A stretch of 64,000 nucleotides of DNA from Pannonibacter sp. XCT-53 (GCF_009915765.1 NZ_JAABLQ010000001.1:868001-932000), one strand, 5' to 3'; positions 1 to 9,647 are shown, numbered from the stretch's first letter. The notes: generated from the sequence alone by a model not told the origin. Made by a program: numbers and translations.

Positions 1-960
1 AGCCTGTCGGCGCTCGGGCCGCTGGCGGCGCTCATCGTCCTCGTCATCGCCGGGGCCCTGCTTAACGACAATTTCCTGTCGGCCGGCAACATCACCAACG
101 TGCTCGCCCGGTCCGCCTTCATCGGCATGATCGCGGTCGGCATGACCTTCGTCATCACCTCCGGCGGGCTCGACCTGTCGGTCGGCTCCATGGCCGCCTT
201 CATCGCCGGCATGATGATCCTCGCCATGAACGCGCTGGTGCCGGTGCTCGGCGTCGGCGTGCCGCTTGTGCTGGCCGGCATGGCGGTTGCCATCGCCGTC
301 GGTCTTCTCGCCGGGCTTGGCAATGGCCTCCTGATCACCCGGGCCGGCATCGAGCCCTTCATCGTCACCCTCGGCACCATGGGCATCTTCCGCTCGCTGG
401 TGACCTGGATCGCCGATGGCGGCACGCTCAGCCTCGACTTCGCCGCCCGCCAGTTCTACCGGCCGGTCTATTACGACGGTCTCTTCGGCATCGCCTGGCC
501 GATCCTGGTCTTTGCGCTGGTGGCGATCCTCGGCGAAATCGCCATGCGCCACATGCGCTTCGGTCGCTACTGCGAAGCAATCGGTTCCAATGAAAAGGTT
601 GCGCGCTACTCGGCCGTCAATGTCGCCCAGGTGCAGCTGATGACCTATGTGGTGCTCGGCCTTCTGGTCGGCCTTGCCACCATTCTCTATGTGCCGCGCC
701 TTGGCTCGGCCTCGGGCTCGACCGGCCTCCTGTGGGAGCTGGAGGCGATTGCCGCCGTGATCATCGGCGGCACGGCCCTGAAGGGCGGCTATGGCCGCGT
801 CTGGGGCACGGTCGTGGGCGTCATCATTCTCAGCCTCATCGACAACATTCTCAATCTGGCCGACCTGGTCTCGCCCTATCTCAACGGCGCGATCCAGGGG
901 GTCATCATCGTCCTCGCTGTGGTTCTGCAGCGGGGCAAGGGATCCGCCGAAGGGCGGTGA
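1..960 (+). CDS. Ribose/sugar-type ABC transporter permease, 5' truncated by the window edge
   Basis: Inner-membrane permease of the RbsC/BPD_transp_2 family that carries a monosaccharide or polyol across the membrane with an ABC ATPase encoded outside the window. The frame is open from base 1 (SLSALGPLAALIVLVIAG...), so the true start lies upstream. Many hydrophobic segments are visible, with the family-typical GLDLSVGSMAAF and the loop around IGSNEKVARYSAVN (EAA-like contact with the ATPase), and a C-terminal GGTALKGGYGRVWGT. The next gene, a periplasmic sugar-binding protein, begins 23 bases downstream, so permease-before-binding-protein order is visible. The substrate cannot be read from sequence. 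Confidence 0.93.
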   Translation, partial: SLSALGPLAALIVLVIAGALLNDNFLSAGNITNVLARSAFIGMIAVGMTFVITSGGLDLSVGSMAAFIAGMMILAMNALVPVLGVGVPLVLAGMAVAIAVGLLAGLGNGLLITRAGIEPFIVTLGTMGIFRSLVTWIADGGTLSLDFAARQFYRPVYYDGLFGIAWPILVFALVAILGEIAMRHMRFGRYCEAIGSNEKVARYSAVNVAQVQLMTYVVLGLLVGLATILYVPRLGSASGSTGLLWELEAIAAVIIGGTALKGGYGRVWGTVVGVIILSLIDNILNLADLVSPYLNGAIQGVIIVLAVVLQRGKGSAEGR

Positions 961-983
961 TAAAGCAAGGGAGGAGCTTTGCC

Positions 984-1943
984 ATGAACCACAAGACAAT
1001 CCTGGCCGGAGTCGCGGCCGTGCTGATGACCCTCGGTCTCGGCAGTGCCGCGCAGGCGGAGGGCAAGACCTACACCATCGGCGTGTCGATCCCCTCGGCC
1101 ACGCATGGCTTCATGGGCGGCCTCAACTGGCACGCCCAGCAGACCATCAACCGGCTCGAGGAGACCTATCCGCAGCTCGACTTCGTGCTGGCGACCGCAG
1201 GGGAGGCGGGCAAGCAGGTGGACGATCTGGAGGACATGCTCGCCACGCGCAACATCGACGGCCTCGTCGTGCTGCCCTTCGAGAGCGAGCCGCTGACCGG
1301 TCCGGTCAAGGCCGTCAAGGACGCCGGCAAGTGGGTCACCGTCGTTGACCGCGGCCTGTCGGTCGAGGGCATCGAGGATCTCTATGTCGCCGGCGACAAC
1401 ACCGCTTTCGGCAAGGTGGCGGGCGAGTATTTCCGCGCCAACCTGAAGAGCGGTGCCAAGATCGTCGTCCTGCGCGGCATCCCGACCACCCTCGACAACG
1501 AGCGCGTCGCCGCCTTCGAGACGGCGCTCGAAGGCTCCGGCATCGAGATCCTCGACAAGCAGCACGGCAACTGGAACCGCGACGACGCCTTCCAGGTGAT
1601 GCAGGACTACCTGTCCAAGTACAGCCAGATCGATGCGGTCTGGGCTGCCGATGACGACATGGCCATCGGCGTGCTCGAAGCCATCGCCCAGGCCAAGCGC
1701 CAGGACGAGATGTGGGTTGTCGGCGGTGCCGGCATGAAGGAGATCATCAAGCGCATCATGGACGGCGACAAGCAGATCCCGGTCAACGTCACCTATCCGC
1801 CGGCGCTGATTTCCTCCGCCATCGAGATGACGGCCCTGCGCTTCGTCTCCGACGCTCCGGTCTACGGCCGCTTCATCATCGGCTCGACCCTGATCACCAG
1901 GGACAACGCGGCCCGTTTCTACTATCCGGACAGCCCGTTCTGA
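984..1943 (+). CDS. Ribose-type periplasmic sugar-binding protein (Peripla_BP_4)
   Basis: Predicted periplasmic substrate-binding subunit (319 aa) of the ribose-type sugar importer whose permease precedes it. The ATG is preceded by a GGAGG-like ribosome site at 971-976 and is followed by a clear Sec signal peptide (MNHKTILAGVAAVLMTLGL, cleavage after AQA near residue 25). The mature protein opens with TYTIGVSIPSATHGFM, typical of type I periplasmic binding proteins, and has the later VDRGL and WAADDDMAIGVLEA strands that line the sugar pocket in this family. An upstream in-frame extension into the permease gene is ignored because the signal peptide and ribosome site fix this start. The ligand is unknown. 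Confidence 0.92.
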   Translation: MNHKTILAGVAAVLMTLGLGSAAQAEGKTYTIGVSIPSATHGFMGGLNWHAQQTINRLEETYPQLDFVLATAGEAGKQVDDLEDMLATRNIDGLVVLPFESEPLTGPVKAVKDAGKWVTVVDRGLSVEGIEDLYVAGDNTAFGKVAGEYFRANLKSGAKIVVLRGIPTTLDNERVAAFETALEGSGIEILDKQHGNWNRDDAFQVMQDYLSKYSQIDAVWAADDDMAIGVLEAIAQAKRQDEMWVVGGAGMKEIIKRIMDGDKQIPVNVTYPPALISSAIEMTALRFVSDAPVYGRFIIGSTLITRDNAARFYYPDSPF

Positions 1944-1960
1944 TCTGATCATCCGACATG

Positions 1961-1999
1961 AAACAGCTCGCGCCACCCGCGCGGGCTGTTTTGTTTTTT
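1961..1999 (+). terminator. Rho-independent terminator of the sugar ABC operon
   Basis: A 13-bp stem (1961-1973 with 1979-1991, one G-T wobble) closes a 5-nt loop and runs directly into a T-rich tail (TTTTGTTTTTT). It lies 17 bases after the stop of the binding-protein gene, so it ends this operon. Confidence 0.88.
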
Positions 2000-2014
2000 G
2001 GAAGCACCGCCTGT

Positions 2015-2187
2015 GTCACCCCGGCCGAGCAACGCGAGAGCCGGGGCCTACTCATTTCCAGAGCCTTGCTAATGTGCAATGCGTTCCCATGCCGCCGCGC
2101 AGATGCCGTTGATCTGGCTAATAGGTGTAACCAAGGCTCTGCGAACGAATAGGCCCGGGTCTCCACTGCGCCTTCGCCCGGGGTGAC
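2015..2187. repeat. Long imperfect inverted repeat, about 173 bp
   Basis: The ends are GTCACCCCGG and CCGGGGTGAC. A second inner pair runs CCGGGGCCTACTC...AGAGCCTTG against CAAGGCTCT...ATAGGCCCGGG, so most of the element can fold on itself. No ORF in it looks real. It sits between two convergent genes. The structure resembles the dispersed palindromic intergenic elements of Rhizobiales, but I see no second copy in this window. Confidence 0.6.
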
Positions 2188-2247
2188 GGTCGTGGTGTGC
2201 CGCGCGAAGGACCGCGCAGCAGCAGCTACCCTTCCGGCCACCTTTCC

Positions 2248-3036
2248 TTATAGGTCCTTCGCCTGTCCGTCCGGTTCGCCGGCGACCCAGTAGCCGGCGG
2301 CGCGGAGCCAGGCGGCGGGGTGGGCGCGGCTGATCAGGAAATGGTCGCGCACCGCCCGGGCAACACCGGCCTCGGCGGCAATCCAGACGAAGGTCGCCTC
2401 CGGCAGGTGCATCGCGTTCAGCCGCTCCAGGAACGGGGCCGGGTCGGTCGGATCGCCGCGGTGGATCCACAGGGCGGTGTGGTCGGCGGCGGTCTCCAGC
2501 GGCTGCTCGTCGGCGGCCGAGGGCACCGCGACGAGGCTGGTCGCCGTGACGCCGGCGGCCATTTCCTCGATACGGCGGCCGATCGAGGGCAGGGCGGTCT
2601 CGTCGCCGATCAGCAGCCAGTGGCGGATCGGCCCGGAAATGACCAGCGAGCCGCGCGGCCCGCCGATCTTCGCTTCATCGCCCACCTTCACCGACAGCGC
2701 CCAGGCGGTCGCCGGGCCTGCCTCATGCAGGGCGAAGTCCAGCACCAGCTCCTGCCGGGCCGTGTCGTAGCGGCGCGGGGTGTAGTCGCGCATGGCCTCG
2801 CCGCCGCTGCCGTCCGGCACGAAGATCTTGACGTGGTCGCCGGGCGACAGGGAGACGAAGTCCGCCATGTCCGGACCGGTCAGGGTCAGGCGCAGCATGT
2901 TCGGTGTCAGCCGCTCCACAGCCGAGACAGTCAGGACACGGCGGCGCAGCTCGTGGCGGTGGCGTTCGAGGATCGGGTCGCCGGACGGGGGAGGGGCCGG
3001 AGTTGTGACCGGAGTTGCAGTGGGCGTGTCGAGCAT
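2248..3036 (-). CDS. Siderophore-interacting protein (FAD/NAD(P)H ferric reductase family)
   Basis: Cytoplasmic flavoprotein of the SIP/ViuB family, which reduces Fe(III)-siderophore complexes to release iron. The FAD-binding motif RDYTPRRYD is visible in the first half, and the C-terminal siderophore-interacting domain (LLIGDETALPSIGRRIEEM, VWIAAEAG, RAAGYWVAGEPD) follows. The start at 3036 (MLDTPTA, 262 aa) is chosen because the longer reading frame to 3114 adds a non-conserved tail that would overlap the putative promoter. A perfect TGA-N9-TCA iron box lies 45 bases upstream, which fits iron-starvation control. It is a single gene, divergent from a GNAT gene. Confidence 0.88.
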   Translation of the reverse strand: MLDTPTATPVTTPAPPPSGDPILERHRHELRRRVLTVSAVERLTPNMLRLTLTGPDMADFVSLSPGDHVKIFVPDGSGGEAMRDYTPRRYDTARQELVLDFALHEAGPATAWALSVKVGDEAKIGGPRGSLVISGPIRHWLLIGDETALPSIGRRIEEMAAGVTATSLVAVPSAADEQPLETAADHTALWIHRGDPTDPAPFLERLNAMHLPEATFVWIAAEAGVARAVRDHFLISRAHPAAWLRAAGYWVAGEPDGQAKDL

Positions 3037-3080
3037 CGGGAGGGAGGTCCTTTGACGGGCGCGTGGCCGGAAAAATATTA

Positions 3081-3095
3081 TGAGTTTTCTACTCA
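3081..3095. promoter_or_regulatory. Iron-responsive operator (TGA-N9-TCA, RirA-type box)
   Basis: TGAGTTTTCTACTCA is a perfect match to the TGA-N9-TCA pattern of the alphaproteobacterial iron box, here an extended palindrome (TGAGT/ACTCA). It lies in an AT-rich patch 45 bp upstream of the siderophore-interacting protein start. RirA binding is inferred; Fur-family or other regulators are not excluded. Confidence 0.65.
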
Positions 3096-3259
3096 AGAAA
3101 ATGCTCGACGACAAGCCCGGCAGCCGTCGCAGCCTGTATCACGTCAAATGTCGCCCCTTGGCTGAAAAGGGCGACAGAATCGCCGCGTTTTGGCATGGTT
3201 TTGGCGCAAGTTGGCGCGTGCCGTTCCGGTGGCGCCAGACCCTCCCGGACTGCCCTGAC

Positions 3260-3679
3260 ATGACCCTTTCCCTGACCGTCACCGACAGCGCCGATCCGGC
3301 GGATGTCGAGGCCATCGGCCGTGAACTCACCGCCTTCAACGACGCCGATGTCGGCCCGTCCGGCCGCCGTCCGGTCGTGGTGCTGGTGCGGGACGAGGCG
3401 GGAGCCCTGAAGGCCGGCGTGTCCGGCTACACCGCCTGGGGCTGGCTTTACGTGCAGTGGCTGTTCGTCGCGCCAGACCTGCGCGGCCAGCAGATGGCGG
3501 GGAAAATGCTCACCGCCGCCGAGGACGAGGCCCGCCGGCGCGGCTGCCATGGCGCCTTCATCGACACCTTCAACCCGGCCGCCGAAACAGCATATCGGCG
3601 GCAAGGCTATGAGATCTTTGGCGAATTACCCGACTTCCCGCCCGGCCGCCGCCGTCTCTTCCTGCAGAAAAAGCTGTGA
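3260..3679 (+). CDS. GNAT family N-acetyltransferase
   Basis: Small cytoplasmic acyl-CoA N-acyltransferase (139 aa) of unknown substrate. The acetyl-CoA binding motif A is visible as QWLFVAPDLRGQQMAGKML followed by AAEDEARRRGC, and motif B as TFNPAAETAYRRQGYEIFGEL. The start MTLSLTVTD is chosen over the longer frame from 3080 because the extra 60 residues cross the iron box and are not GNAT-like. It is convergent with anmK, with a long palindromic element between them. Confidence 0.85.
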   Translation: MTLSLTVTDSADPADVEAIGRELTAFNDADVGPSGRRPVVVLVRDEAGALKAGVSGYTAWGWLYVQWLFVAPDLRGQQMAGKMLTAAEDEARRRGCHGAFIDTFNPAAETAYRRQGYEIFGELPDFPPGRRRLFLQKKL

Positions 3680-3713
3680 TCGGGGGCTGCCCAGGCGACA
3701 GACGCGGCCCGCC

Positions 3714-3854
3714 CCTCTCCCCCCTTGAGGGGGAGATGCCCCCGTCAGGGGGCAGAGGGGGGTAATGGGAAGTTCGGCAAGCGCTGTGCCAGCTGATAGG
3801 CCGTCACCCCCCTCTGTCCGCTTCGCGGACATCTCCCCCTCAAGGGGGGAGAGG
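3714..3854. repeat. Palindromic intergenic element (about 141 bp inverted repeat)
   Basis: The outer arms (3714-3738 and 3830-3854) are perfect 25-bp reverse complements rich in CCCCTT/AAGGGG. A second inner pair is GCAGAGGGGGGTA against TCACCCCCCTCTGTC. The element lies between convergent genes (GNAT and anmK) and may also act as a bidirectional transcription stop. The form is that of Rhizobiales intergenic mosaic/palindromic elements; the assignment is by structure only. Confidence 0.65.
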
Positions 3855-3881
3855 TAACATTCACCTTGAAAATCAGGACCT

Positions 3882-5021
3882 TCACGCCGCCAGAGGCTTC
3901 GGCTCCGCGATGCGGCCGCCGGGCAGGGGGGCGGGGACGCCGGTGGTGGTGGGGAAGCTGATCGGCAGGCCGCGCAGGGTGCGCAGGGCAAGGAAGGCGA
4001 AGCATTCCGCCTCGATGGCATCGCCGCGCCAGCCGACGCTTTCGGCCGGGACTGCCGTGACGCCGGCGCGTTCGGCAAGGCGTTCCATGATCACCGGATT
4101 GCGCCGGCCGCCACCGCAGACGATGAGTTTTTGCGGGCGCACCGGCAGGAGATCCAGCGCCTTGCCGACCGCTGCCGCTGTGAAGGCCGCGAGCGTTGCC
4201 GCGCCGTTCTCGATCGTCAGCCCGTCGGCCATCGCAGCGGTAAAGTCGAAGCGATCCAGGGACTTAGGGTAGGGCGCGGTCATGTAGGGGTGGGTCAGGA
4301 GCTTTGCCAGCCGCGCCTCGTCGACCTGTCCCGAACGGGCGATCAGCCCGTCCCGGTCCATCTCGCCCAGACCATGCTGGCGGATGAAATCATTGAGCGG
4401 CGCATTGGCCGGACCGGTGTCGAAGGCCACCACCTGGCCCTTGCCGTCGCTCCAGGTGACATTGGCAACGCCGCCCAGATTGAGCACTGCCGTTGTCCCG
4501 TCCGAGCCCAGATCCTTCAGAAGCGCGGCATGGTAGCCGGCCGACAGCGGCGCGCCCTGGCCACCGGCGGCGACATCGGCGCTGCGGAAGTCATAGACAA
4601 CCCGCGTGCCGAGGAGACCGGCCATCAGGTGACCGTCGCCAAGCTGGCGCGTCGCGCCGATCCGTCCGGCCTGCGGCGCGCGGTGCAGTACGGTCTGGCC
4701 GTGGAAGCCGACAGCGACAATGTCCTGCATGGTCAAGCCGTTGGCCTCGACAAGCGCACGCACGGCCGCCGACTGGCCCCGGGTCAGGACCTCCTCCGCC
4801 TCGCGGAAGATGGCCGGTTCCGGCCCCTCGAAATTCCACGCCCGCGCCTCGTCCAGCGTCCGTTCAAGAAGCCGGCGGGTGCTGTCCGGGTAGGGGCTCA
4901 GCGTGTAGGCGCCGAAGGCCTCGATGGTCTCGCCATTGGTCTTCAACAGCGCCACGTCGATGTTGCCATCCAGCACGGTGCCGGTCATCAGGCCCACGGC
5001 CCATTGCGGTTGGTCGAGCAT
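3882..5021 (-). CDS. anmK: Anhydro-N-acetylmuramic acid kinase
   Basis: Cytoplasmic kinase (379 aa) that cleaves the 1,6-anhydro ring of anhMurNAc and phosphorylates it to MurNAc-6-phosphate, the substrate of MurQ in the same gene group. It starts with the family ATP-site motif [17 protein letters not shown] and carries [35 protein letters not shown] and VCGGGRRNP in the expected order. Its ATG shares one base with the stop of the upstream beta-lactamase-like gene (TGATG), so the two are translationally coupled. It is the last gene of the muropeptide-salvage operon. Confidence 0.96.
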   Translation of the reverse strand: MLDQPQWAVGLMTGTVLDGNIDVALLKTNGETIEAFGAYTLSPYPDSTRRLLERTLDEARAWNFEGPEPAIFREAEEVLTRGQSAAVRALVEANGLTMQDIVAVGFHGQTVLHRAPQAGRIGATRQLGDGHLMAGLLGTRVVYDFRSADVAAGGQGAPLSAGYHAALLKDLGSDGTTAVLNLGGVANVTWSDGKGQVVAFDTGPANAPLNDFIRQHGLGEMDRDGLIARSGQVDEARLAKLLTHPYMTAPYPKSLDRFDFTAAMADGLTIENGAATLAAFTAAAVGKALDLLPVRPQKLIVCGGGRRNPVIMERLAERAGVTAVPAESVGWRGDAIEAECFAFLALRTLRGLPISFPTTTGVPAPLPGGRIAEPKPLAA

Positions 5022-6046
5022 CAGGACTGCTCCTCGTTGCAGAAGAAACGATCACCGACAGCGCGGCGCAAGGCCATGATTCCGCTGTCGAAATGGCGAG
5101 AGGGATGGACCCGGTTGGTGAGCAGGGTGATGGCCCGGCCGGCAAGAAAGTCGATCCAGAGCCCGGTGCCGGTGAAGCCCGTGTGGCCGATGACGCCGGC
5201 GTTGGCCCTGTCGCCGCCGGACCAGCCCGGATAGGGCCGCTCCCAGCCGTGGGTGCGGGTGGGCGACAGGGGCTGACGCATCAGCCGGGTGACCGGATCC
5301 CCGGACTTGTCGCCAGAGAGCCGGTCGTGGGCAAAGCCGAGCACCGCATCGACCGTGCCGAAAAGCCCTGCGTGGCCAGCCCCTTGCAGGGCGGAGCAGT
5401 TCTCGTCATGCACCTCGCCGACGAGGAAACGCTCGCGCCAGTGGCAGTATTCGGTTGCTGCCGATGCGGCCTCCGGCGCGGACCAGGCAAAGCCCGGTCC
5501 CGGGTCGAGATCGCGGATCCGCGCGCCCGCCAGCCGTTCCAGCACGATGCCGAGCAGGATGAAGTTGATGTCGGAATAGACCGGCGGTCCGGCACGCCAG
5601 TCCCGCTGCATCACGAAGGCGCGCAGGCGCGCCGGATCGGAGCCGTAGGTGTAGACCGGTTCGACGGCCGGAAACGGTGTCTGATGTCCAAGGCATTGGC
5701 GGAACGTCACTTTCCGCTGCCAAGCGGTCATGTCGTACTGACACAGGTCCGGCAGCAGCGTGGTCAGCGGCGCGTCCAGATCGATCTCGCCGGCCTCCGC
5801 CAGTTCCAGAATGCGCCGCGTCGTGAAGATCACCTTGGTCAGCGAGGCGAGGTCAAACCAGGTCTCGGTGGTCATCGGCCGGGCTGACGGGATCACCTGC
5901 GCCTTGCCGATGGCGCGGGTCAGCCGGGTGCCGTCCGCCTCCACGACGCCCAGCACCGCGCCCGGAATGCGGCCACTCCGGACGGCCTCTTCAACGGGCT
6001 GGAACGCGCTTTCAAACAGGTCCGGGAGGCTGACTGTTCTTGTCAT
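5021..6046 (-). CDS. Serine beta-lactamase/class C PBP-like hydrolase
   Basis: Serine hydrolase of the beta-lactamase (class C)/esterase fold, 341 aa. The nucleophile motif SxxK appears as ASLTK, the second motif as YSDIN and the third as GHTG. No signal peptide is visible, so it is probably cytoplasmic. Its place between the peptide importer genes and anmK suggests a role in trimming imported muropeptides. E. coli has a related arrangement (yfeW next to murQP), so linkage to MurNAc metabolism is established elsewhere. The exact reaction is unknown. Confidence 0.85.
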   Translation of the reverse strand: MTRTVSLPDLFESAFQPVEEAVRSGRIPGAVLGVVEADGTRLTRAIGKAQVIPSARPMTTETWFDLASLTKVIFTTRRILELAEAGEIDLDAPLTTLLPDLCQYDMTAWQRKVTFRQCLGHQTPFPAVEPVYTYGSDPARLRAFVMQRDWRAGPPVYSDINFILLGIVLERLAGARIRDLDPGPGFAWSAPEAASAATEYCHWRERFLVGEVHDENCSALQGAGHAGLFGTVDAVLGFAHDRLSGDKSGDPVTRLMRQPLSPTRTHGWERPYPGWSGGDRANAGVIGHTGFTGTGLWIDFLAGRAITLLTNRVHPSRHFDSGIMALRRAVGDRFFCNEEQS

Positions 6047-6067
6047 GGCGAAACGACCTCCGGTGGC

Positions 6068-7810
6068 TCAGGCTTCGGTTCGGGACAGATGATCCGGGCC
6101 ATGGCTGACCCAGGCGGCGGGCGAGGGCTCGAAGCCGCGTGGCCGGACCAGCGAGGGCACCTGCCGCGTGTCGAGCGCATAGTCCAGCCGGCGCCGGTCG
6201 ATGTGCGGCACCGCGTCGATCAGCCGGCGGGTGTAGGAGTGGCGCGGCGTGCCCAGCACGTCCGCTGCCCGGCCGATCTCCACCACCTGTCCCGCATAGA
6301 GCACGGCCACCCGGTGCGCGATGCGCTCGACCACGGCCATGTCATGGGAAACGAAGAGATAGGAGAGGCTGAACTCGCGCTGCAGATCAATAAGCAATTC
6401 CAGCACCTTGGCCTGAACAGAGACATCCAGCGCCGAGACGGCTTCGTCAAGGACGACGACGGAAGGGTTCAGCATCAGGGCCCGGGCGATGCACAGGCGC
6501 TGGCGCTGGCCGCCGGAGAATTCATGCGGGTAGCGCTTGAGACTGTCCTGCGGCAGGCCGACCCGGTCGAGCAGCAGGACCATGCGCTGGCGCACGGCCG
6601 CATCGACCCGGTGACCGGCTGCGGTCACGGGTTCGGCCAGAATGCTCTCGATGCTGAGGCGCGGGTTGAGCGAGGCGTAGGGGTTCTGGAACACCATCTG
6701 CACCACATGGCCAGCGGTGCCGGCCTTGCCGTGGACCGCCAGCGTGCCCCGGGTCGGCTGCACCAGACCGAGGATCGCGCGGGCGGTCGTGGACTTGCCG
6801 CACCCGCTTTCGCCGACCACCGCCAGCGTCTCGCCGGGCATCAGGTCGAAATCGACACCGTCGACGGCGTGGACTGCGCCGGGGGAGGGCTTCAGGAAGC
6901 CGCCGCGCATCGGGAAGCGCACCACGAGATCCTGAACATTCAGCGCAGGAACCGGCTTCACAGCCGACGCGCTGCGATCGTGATCCGTGCGGACCGATCT
7001 GCCGGAGGTGAAATGCGGCACGGCGCTGAGCAGATGGCGGGTGTAGGGATGCTGCGGTTTGTCGAGAACGGCGTCGAGCGGCCCCTGTTCGACCGCTTCG
7101 CCGCCCTGCATGACCAGCACCTGATCGGCAATTCCGGCAACAAGACCAAGGTCATGGGTGATGAAGATCATGCCCATCCCGGTCTCGCGCTTCAGCTCGG
7201 CCAAGAGCGCCATGATCTGGGCCTGGACCGTAACGTCGAGTGCCGTGGTCGGTTCGTCGGCGATGAGCAGGCGCGGATTGCAGGCGAGCGCCATCGCGAT
7301 CATCACCCGTTGCAGCATGCCGCCGGAGAACTGGTGCGGGCAGTAGGACAGCCGCCGCTCGGCGTCCGAAATCCGCACCCGGTCAAGGGCGTCCTTCGCC
7401 GCCTTGCGGGCCTGCGCCCCCGTTAGGCCCCGGTGCAGGCGGAAGGCCTCTTCCACCTGCGTGCCGATGGTCAGGACCGGGTTGAGCGAGGTCATCGGCT
7501 CCTGGAAGATCATGCTGATCTCGGCGCCGCGGATCTTTTCCAGCGCGGTCTCCGGTGCGGTCACCAGATCAAGCACCGACCCGTCGGCGCGGGTGTAGAG
7601 GATTTCGCCGGACGTGATGCGCCCGCCGCCGTAATCAACGAGCCGGTTGACGGAGAGCGCGGTGACGGACTTGCCCGAGCCGCTTTCTCCGACGATGGCC
7701 AGGGTCTGGCCGGCCGGGATGTCGAAGCTGACCCCGTGGACGATTTCCTTCTGCACCGGCAGCTTGCCAAAGGCCACGCGCAGGTTCGAGACGCGGAGAA
7801 GCGAGGTCAT
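6068..7810 (-). CDS. Peptide ABC transporter, fused double ATP-binding protein (DppD-DppF type)
   Basis: One polypeptide (580 aa) carries both nucleotide-binding domains of an Opp/Dpp importer. The first has Walker A GESGSGKS (about residues 41-48), signature FSGGMLQR and Walker [13 protein letters not shown]. The second has [17 protein letters not shown] and [12 protein letters not shown]. Each is followed by the oligopeptide-type C-terminal segment ([26 protein letters not shown]). The start [10 protein letters not shown] overlaps the stop of the preceding permease by 4 bp; a longer frame reaching 8332 is only read-through of the permease gene. It energises the import system of this salvage operon. 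Confidence 0.95.
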   Translation of the reverse strand: MTSLLRVSNLRVAFGKLPVQKEIVHGVSFDIPAGQTLAIVGESGSGKSVTALSVNRLVDYGGGRITSGEILYTRADGSVLDLVTAPETALEKIRGAEISMIFQEPMTSLNPVLTIGTQVEEAFRLHRGLTGAQARKAAKDALDRVRISDAERRLSYCPHQFSGGMLQRVMIAMALACNPRLLIADEPTTALDVTVQAQIMALLAELKRETGMGMIFITHDLGLVAGIADQVLVMQGGEAVEQGPLDAVLDKPQHPYTRHLLSAVPHFTSGRSVRTDHDRSASAVKPVPALNVQDLVVRFPMRGGFLKPSPGAVHAVDGVDFDLMPGETLAVVGESGCGKSTTARAILGLVQPTRGTLAVHGKAGTAGHVVQMVFQNPYASLNPRLSIESILAEPVTAAGHRVDAAVRQRMVLLLDRVGLPQDSLKRYPHEFSGGQRQRLCIARALMLNPSVVVLDEAVSALDVSVQAKVLELLIDLQREFSLSYLFVSHDMAVVERIAHRVAVLYAGQVVEIGRAADVLGTPRHSYTRRLIDAVPHIDRRRLDYALDTRQVPSLVRPRGFEPSPAAWVSHGPDHLSRTEA

Positions 7811-8646
7811 GCCATGGCCCTCCGGGTCTTGGGATCGAGAATGTCGCGCAGGGCGTCGCCGGTGAGATTGAAGCCGAGAATGCCGATCATGATGGTGAGG
7901 CCCGGGAAGATGAGCAGCCAGGGCGCCATTTCCATGAGGTTGCGGGCATCGGCCAGCATCAGCCCGAGCGACGCGGCTGGCGGCTGGGTGCCGAGGCCAA
8001 GGAAGCTGAGGCCCGCTTCGGTCAGCAGCGACCAGGCCAGTGCCAGCGTGACCTGCACGGTCAGGGGCGCGACCAGGTTCAGCATCAGGTGGCGGGTCAG
8101 GATGTAGCGGCGGCTGGAGCCGAAGGTGCGGGCGGCGTCGACGAATTCGCGCGTCTTGATGGAGAGCGCGGGACCACGCACCACGCGGGTGAAGATCGGC
8201 GTGTAGACGATGGCGATGGCGGTGACGCTGGTCCAGGTGCCGGGGCCGGCGACGGCGATGATGAGAAGCGCGAGCAGGATCGCCGGGAAGGCGAGGAGCA
8301 CGTCCATCGCGCGCATCACCACGCCATCCCACAGGCGGCCAAACCAGGCGGCGGTGAGACCCAGCACGGTGCCCAGCGTCGCGGCGATGCCGACCGCGAG
8401 GAAGCCGACGATGAAGGACTGGCCGATGGCCAGCATGACGCGGCTGGCGACATCGCGGCCGAACAGGTCCGTGCCCATCAGATAGGTGAGGCTCGGCGGC
8501 TTGAGGCGGTCGAGCCGCATCTGCTTCAGCGGGTCATGCGGGGTCAGGCCAAGCTGGCCGAGCAGGGCTGCCAGCAGGAACAGGAGGATGATGCAGCCAC
8601 CGATGCGGCCGCTGGGGTGGCGCAGCAGCGCCCGGACGAGTGACAT
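7807..8646 (-). CDS. Peptide ABC transporter permease (DppC type)
   Basis: Inner-membrane permease of the DppC/OppC family, 279 aa. The N-terminal cytoplasmic stretch and first membrane helix are followed by APHDPL-like TPHDPLKQMRLD, MGTDLFGRDVASRVM and the EAA loop (EFVDAARTFGSSRRYILTRHL). The ATG at 8646 shares its A with the stop of the upstream permease (TGATG) and is preferred to the TTG one codon earlier. It pairs with the DppB-type gene just upstream. Confidence 0.95.
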   Translation of the reverse strand: MSLVRALLRHPSGRIGGCIILLFLLAALLGQLGLTPHDPLKQMRLDRLKPPSLTYLMGTDLFGRDVASRVMLAIGQSFIVGFLAVGIAATLGTVLGLTAAWFGRLWDGVVMRAMDVLLAFPAILLALLIIAVAGPGTWTSVTAIAIVYTPIFTRVVRGPALSIKTREFVDAARTFGSSRRYILTRHLMLNLVAPLTVQVTLALAWSLLTEAGLSFLGLGTQPPAASLGLMLADARNLMEMAPWLLIFPGLTIMIGILGFNLTGDALRDILDPKTRRAMA

Positions 8647-9605
8647 CAATTGCCCCCGAGGCGGATGCGCGGGTCGAGCGCCACATAGGCGAGATCGACG
8701 AGCAGATTGACGAGAAGGAAGTTGAAGGCGATGAACAGGACCGTGCCCTGGACCAGCGCATAGTCACGCTGCAGGATCGCTTCCAGCACCAGCCGGCCAA
8801 GGCCGGGCAGGGCGTAGATCTGTTCCACCAGCACCGCGCCGCCGAGCAGGTAGCCGAACTCGACGCCGCTCAGGGTCACGACCGGGATCAGGGCATTGGG
8901 CAGGGCATGACGCCAGATGACACGGCGCGCCGGGGCGCCCTTGGCCCGCGCGGTGCGGACATAGTCGTCCGACAGAACATCCAGCATGGCCGAGCGCGAG
9001 ATGCGCGTGACGGAGGCGGTGAAGGCAAAGCCGAGGGTGATGGCCGGAAGGATCATCTGGCCGAGATTGGCCAGCGGGTCCTGCCACAGCGGCACGAATT
9101 CGCCCATGGCGGGCAACACGCCAAAGCCGACCGAGAGGACATAGATCAGCAGCAGTCCGACAACGAAACTGGGGGTCGACTGGCCGATCATCGCGAGAAC
9201 GCGGACGCCGAGGTCGGAGGCCTTGCCGTTCCGGGTGGCGGCAAAGACGCCGAGCGGCAGACCGGTGCCAAGGGCAATGACCATGGCCATCAGGGCCAGC
9301 TGCAGTGTCAGGGGGAACCGGTCGAGGATGACCTCCAGGACCGGCTTGCCGTAGGTGACCGAGAGGCCGAGATCGCCGGAGAGAACCCCGGCGATCCAGC
9401 GGGCGTATTGGGTGAACCAGCCCTGGTCGAGGCCGAAATAGCTGGCAAGGGCCGCCTTCTGTTCGGGCGTGAGCAGGCCGGCTTCGGTGCCGAGCATGGC
9501 CGTGATGGCATCGCCCGGCACAAGACGGATGGCGACGAAGACGAGGACGGAGACCCCGAACATCACCAGGGGAAAGGTCAGGAGCCGTCGGGTCAGGTAG
9601 GTCAT
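8646..9605 (-). CDS. Peptide ABC transporter permease (DppB type)
   Basis: Inner-membrane permease of the DppB/OppB family, 319 aa. It begins MTYLTRRLLTFPLVMFGVSVLVF, then RLVPGDAITAMLG, and has the EAA-like loop DDYVRTARAKGAPARRVIWRHALPNA before the conserved GGAVLVEQIYALPGLGRL. It forms the transport channel with the DppC-type protein encoded downstream. The binding-protein gene lies 42 bases upstream. Confidence 0.95.
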   Translation of the reverse strand: MTYLTRRLLTFPLVMFGVSVLVFVAIRLVPGDAITAMLGTEAGLLTPEQKAALASYFGLDQGWFTQYARWIAGVLSGDLGLSVTYGKPVLEVILDRFPLTLQLALMAMVIALGTGLPLGVFAATRNGKASDLGVRVLAMIGQSTPSFVVGLLLIYVLSVGFGVLPAMGEFVPLWQDPLANLGQMILPAITLGFAFTASVTRISRSAMLDVLSDDYVRTARAKGAPARRVIWRHALPNALIPVVTLSGVEFGYLLGGAVLVEQIYALPGLGRLVLEAILQRDYALVQGTVLFIAFNFLLVNLLVDLAYVALDPRIRLGGN

Positions 9606-9647
9606 TGAGCCGTCCGTCCTCGTCTTGATCGTCGTGCGGCTTACGGC

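Noticed and set aside
2248-3114. Longer start of the siderophore-interacting protein
   Set aside because: It would place the iron box inside the coding region and adds a non-conserved N-terminus.
6068-8332. A 754-aa version of the fused ATPase
   Set aside because: The first 174 codons are another frame of the DppC-type permease; the ATG at 7810 has the 4-bp overlap and a normal ATPase N-terminus.
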